Below, one piece after another: positions 61,769 to 64,000 of a DNA stretch of 64,000 nt. Position 1 is the stretch's first letter; every line of letters begins with the position of its first letter. The notes under the pieces are model-generated. The model saw only the letters and a program-made list of their open reading frames with translations, was not told the origin of the DNA and searched no databases. Both the position numbers and the translations under genes were made by a program. Source of the DNA: Hansfordia pulvinata (taxonomy: Eukaryota > Ascomycota > Sordariomycetes > Xylariales); contig BJKQ01000001.1 of assembly GCA_006538405.1 (NCBI GenBank), forward strand, positions 1,984,001-2,048,000. Reading direction: 5' to 3'.

Positions 61769-62933
61769 GGTGATGATGTCTTGGTGGCGGCAGTTGACGA
61801 GGCGACTCGTCAGTATGTCGGGTGTCTGGTTTCTGCGAGACGAGCGCTCGAAGGGTGGGCAGGGGAGAGGAAGCCCTGCGCGGCTGTTGATGGCGACGCC
61901 GGTGTCGGAGAGTCTAGAGCCGGCGGATGAGTGGAAGGTACGGCTGCGGAGTCGAGTGCAGGAACGCAGCGAAGCTTGCGATGCGGCAGAAAGGCGCAGC
62001 AGAACAGCTTTGGAGGACATGCGCCGGGCATTCCAGGTTGACGGTGGTAGAGGTGAATGGTGAAGCTGGACCCGGTCGCGGTCTACTTGGTCAAACTGGG
62101 GGGTTTGCGGATACCTGCTGGAGCTAAGCTACCGGCGGGACTTCAACAAGGCGCTGCGGGTCGCGACTGAGCAGAACAGGAACAGCCGACACGACCGTGA
62201 AGCGCTCGGAGCAGTGATTCAAGCCGAACCGCTCTCTCCATTAAACGGTATCAACCAAGAATTGAATATTCACAACAGGCTCGTAAATATTGGGTAAGTC
62301 TGTCATGGACCCCGCCATCCACGACAGCCATAGGTATGGCGTATGGACCCGTCCCTCTAATAAAATGGCGGGGTGGGTTTGCCGGGGGCAGTGGGCACTG
62401 GACCTCAGTGATGTCGGGAGTGACGTTAGGTCCCAGGATTGCCCCCCGCCCCACCGAACGTACGCGGCGATGCGATCCAACCTGTGCAGTGCAGGCAGGC
62501 CCTGGAACCTTCTGCGGCGGGCGACACCGCGGGGCTACTTCCAGACTGTACCCCGGCAGCGGCACTGGATCCAATCTGACGACGGCGACGACGGCGCTGG
62601 AGACCAGACGCATCCCTCGCGGCCACTCCCGGCGCACAAACCTTCATCTCCCTCGCCCCAATTCCCCTCCGCTTCCGCTTCCGCCTCCGCCTTCAATGCC
62701 GCCAGGCGACGACACAGCGCCCTGACACTGACCCTCGGACCATACCAACTGGCCCTCACGCCCGCCGCCGTATACTCCGTATACTCCCCGCCTCGCCCGC
62801 GCGAACACACGCGAGAGCCCACGCCCTCTACCCTCCCTCCCTCCCTCCCTCTAATACCCAGCCCAGCCCAGCCCAGCCCAGCCCAGCCCAGGCAAACCAC
62901 ACGCGGCAGGAAAAAAAAAACCAACAGGAAGCA
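61769..62933. promoter_or_regulatory. Divergent promoter region of Nudix and OPI10 genes
   Basis: 1165 bases between start codons, with a duplicated GTATACTCC near 62770-62788 and a CCCAG tandem repeat close to the OPI10 ATG. No gene is seen inside. Confidence 0.45.
62857..62890. repeat. (CCCAG)n tandem repeat in the OPI10 leader
   Basis: About seven 5-base units ending 43 bases before the OPI10 start codon. Confidence 0.9.
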
Positions 62934-63418
62934 ATGGCAGCGGCGCCGCCCCAGACGCCCGACGCCGCCGCCGCCGCCGCCTCCCCGCTCTTCGGCCTGC
63001 TCCCCGCCGGCCAGCCGCTCGTGACCGCCCCGACCTCCCAGCCCACGCCGACCGCCTACCTCTACGCCCTGCAGCAGCCCTCCTCGGCAGAACAACAGCA
63101 GCAGTCCGCCGCAACCACCACCTCCTCCTCCTCCCCCTCCGACCAGCAGAGGAAACCCTTCTCCCACCTGGCCGTCTTCCTCCTGCCCGGGGTCGCCCTG
63201 CCCCCCGGCACCGCGGCGGCCATCTACCTGGCGCGCGACCCGGCCGCCGTGGCCGCCGGCAGCGCGGGGCCGGACTCGTTCCGGTTCCTGGGCGGCGTGG
63301 GGCCGGGCAAGGAGAGCTCCGTCTTCAAGATCGGCTCCGGCTCCACCTCCGGCTCCGGCGAGGTCGTCGTCGTGGGCGTGAGCATCGAGGACGCCGGGAG
63401 CGTGGCGCAGCGGATACA

Positions 63419-63459
<41 letters not shown>

Positions 63460-63683
63460 GTAGCAGCGGCAACAACTCCAACAACAGCACACAACAGCAG
63501 CAGCCCACGACCCAGGTCCTGGCCCAGCGCATCATACAGAACGCGTTCAACTTCCTCTCCAGCTTCAGCGGCGACGCCGGCGGCACCGAGGTCGTGCCCC
63601 TGCGCGCATTCCAGGACTGGTGGCGCAAGTTCGAGGGCCGCGTCCGCAGCGACCCCACGTTCCTCGAGAGGCCCCAAGAGTGA
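62934..63683 (+). CDS. Opi10/Hikeshi family protein
   Basis: Single-exon gene for the fungal Opi10 protein, the relative of human Hikeshi, which carries Hsp70 into the nucleus in heat stress. Yeast OPI10 mutants overproduce inositol. The product is 249 residues. The N-terminal domain shows SPLFGLLPAGQPLVTAPTS, then FSHLAVFLLPGVALPPGTAA and AIYLARD, followed by SFRFLGGVGPGKESSVFKIG and VVVVGVSIEDAGSVAQRI. A Gln tract of about 13 residues (CAG repeat, 63419-63460) and a Ser/Asn stretch replace the usual shorter linker. The C-terminal domain is AQRIIQNAFNFLSSFSG with VPLRAFQDWWRKFEGRV. The frame is intact. Confidence 0.93.
63419..63460. repeat. CAG repeat coding for poly-Gln in OPI10
   Basis: About 13 in-frame CAG codons, likely polymorphic in length between strains. 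Confidence 0.9.
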
Positions 63684-64000
63684 GTCAAGTCCGGACCGCG
63701 GAATGGGCGCCAATGTGAAAGAAGCCAGGGCTGTGTTTTGAGTGGCCATCTCCGTCCGGCCTGTCCATGTAGACCGCGCCTTGATATTCAACGAAACGTC
63801 GTGGAAATTTCATGATCTCATAATTACAAATCACGACAGCAGGGTCCAAGTGTCCAGCTCAAGATGATTTCAAGGCGGTGCCCTTTTTTCATTTTGCTCA
63901 TGCTGCTCGCGTGAGTCTTCAGGTTGCCAACATCGTGGTAATAGCTAAACAACTGTTTGCACAAGTCAAACTGCGCAGTTGCCTTCGACTGCGTCCGAAA
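63684..64000. other. 3' flank of OPI10, no gene seen
   Basis: Lower-GC sequence at the end of the window without a conserved frame. Confidence 0.5.

Overview
The window is nuclear DNA of a GC-rich filamentous ascomycete, most likely a Sordariomycete. The evidence is compact genes with 50-130 nt GT-AG introns, wide gene-poor spacers full of microsatellites, and fungal hallmark genes (Opi10/Hikeshi, Pho80-type cyclin, Elp4, proteinase-K-like subtilisin, Dal5-like MFS carrier). No bacterial, viral or organellar gene organisation is seen. I recognise 18 protein-coding genes plus one weak candidate, and no rRNA or tRNA.

Layout. 0.7-2.1 kb: an Ost-alpha/TMEM184 membrane protein (-), then a 6.7 kb spacer. 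8.8-10.3 kb: secreted intradiol ring-cleavage dioxygenase (+). 14.4-16.1 kb: secreted subtilisin (+). 20.1-22.1 kb: allantoate-permease-type MFS carrier (+). 22.8-24.1 kb: a TENA/heme-oxygenase-fold-like protein (+). 25.2-26.4 kb: proteasome beta1 (-). 27.8-28.5 kb: Erv2-type sulfhydryl oxidase (-). 29.1-29.8 kb: possible small secreted protein (-). A 6.5 kb spacer follows. 36.4-38.0 kb: Pho80/Pcl6-7-type cyclin (+). 39.2-40.8 kb: BCS1-type AAA ATPase (-). 41.65-42.9 kb: zinc alcohol dehydrogenase (-). 45.9-48.8 kb: large intronless unassigned protein (+). 49.7-51.5 kb: chromodomain protein (-). 52.6-56.6 kb: DExH RNA helicase (-). 57.4-58.7 kb: Elp4 (-), divergent from Rpb8 (59.3-59.9 kb, +). 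60.6-61.8 kb: DUF4743/Nudix hydrolase (-), divergent from Opi10/Hikeshi (62.9-63.7 kb, +).

The left half holds secreted and transport functions (aromatic ring cleavage, proteolysis, solute uptake) separated by long spacers. The right half is dense housekeeping: transcription and Elongator, RNA helicase, chromatin, proteasome, disulfide formation and chaperones. I see no biosynthetic cluster and no mobile-element protein.

Two patterns cut across genes. First, ten genes each need one missing base (two of them need two) to be restored inside a C or G run before the reading frame closes. Every repaired model then has a length divisible by three, so this looks like uncorrected homopolymer deletion in the assembly and not gene decay. 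Second, the spacers carry about 20 copies of the 8-mer TACGAGTA/TACTCGTA (about 2 expected), mixed with GGTACC/TACCTA motifs, and I counted none inside a recognised gene.
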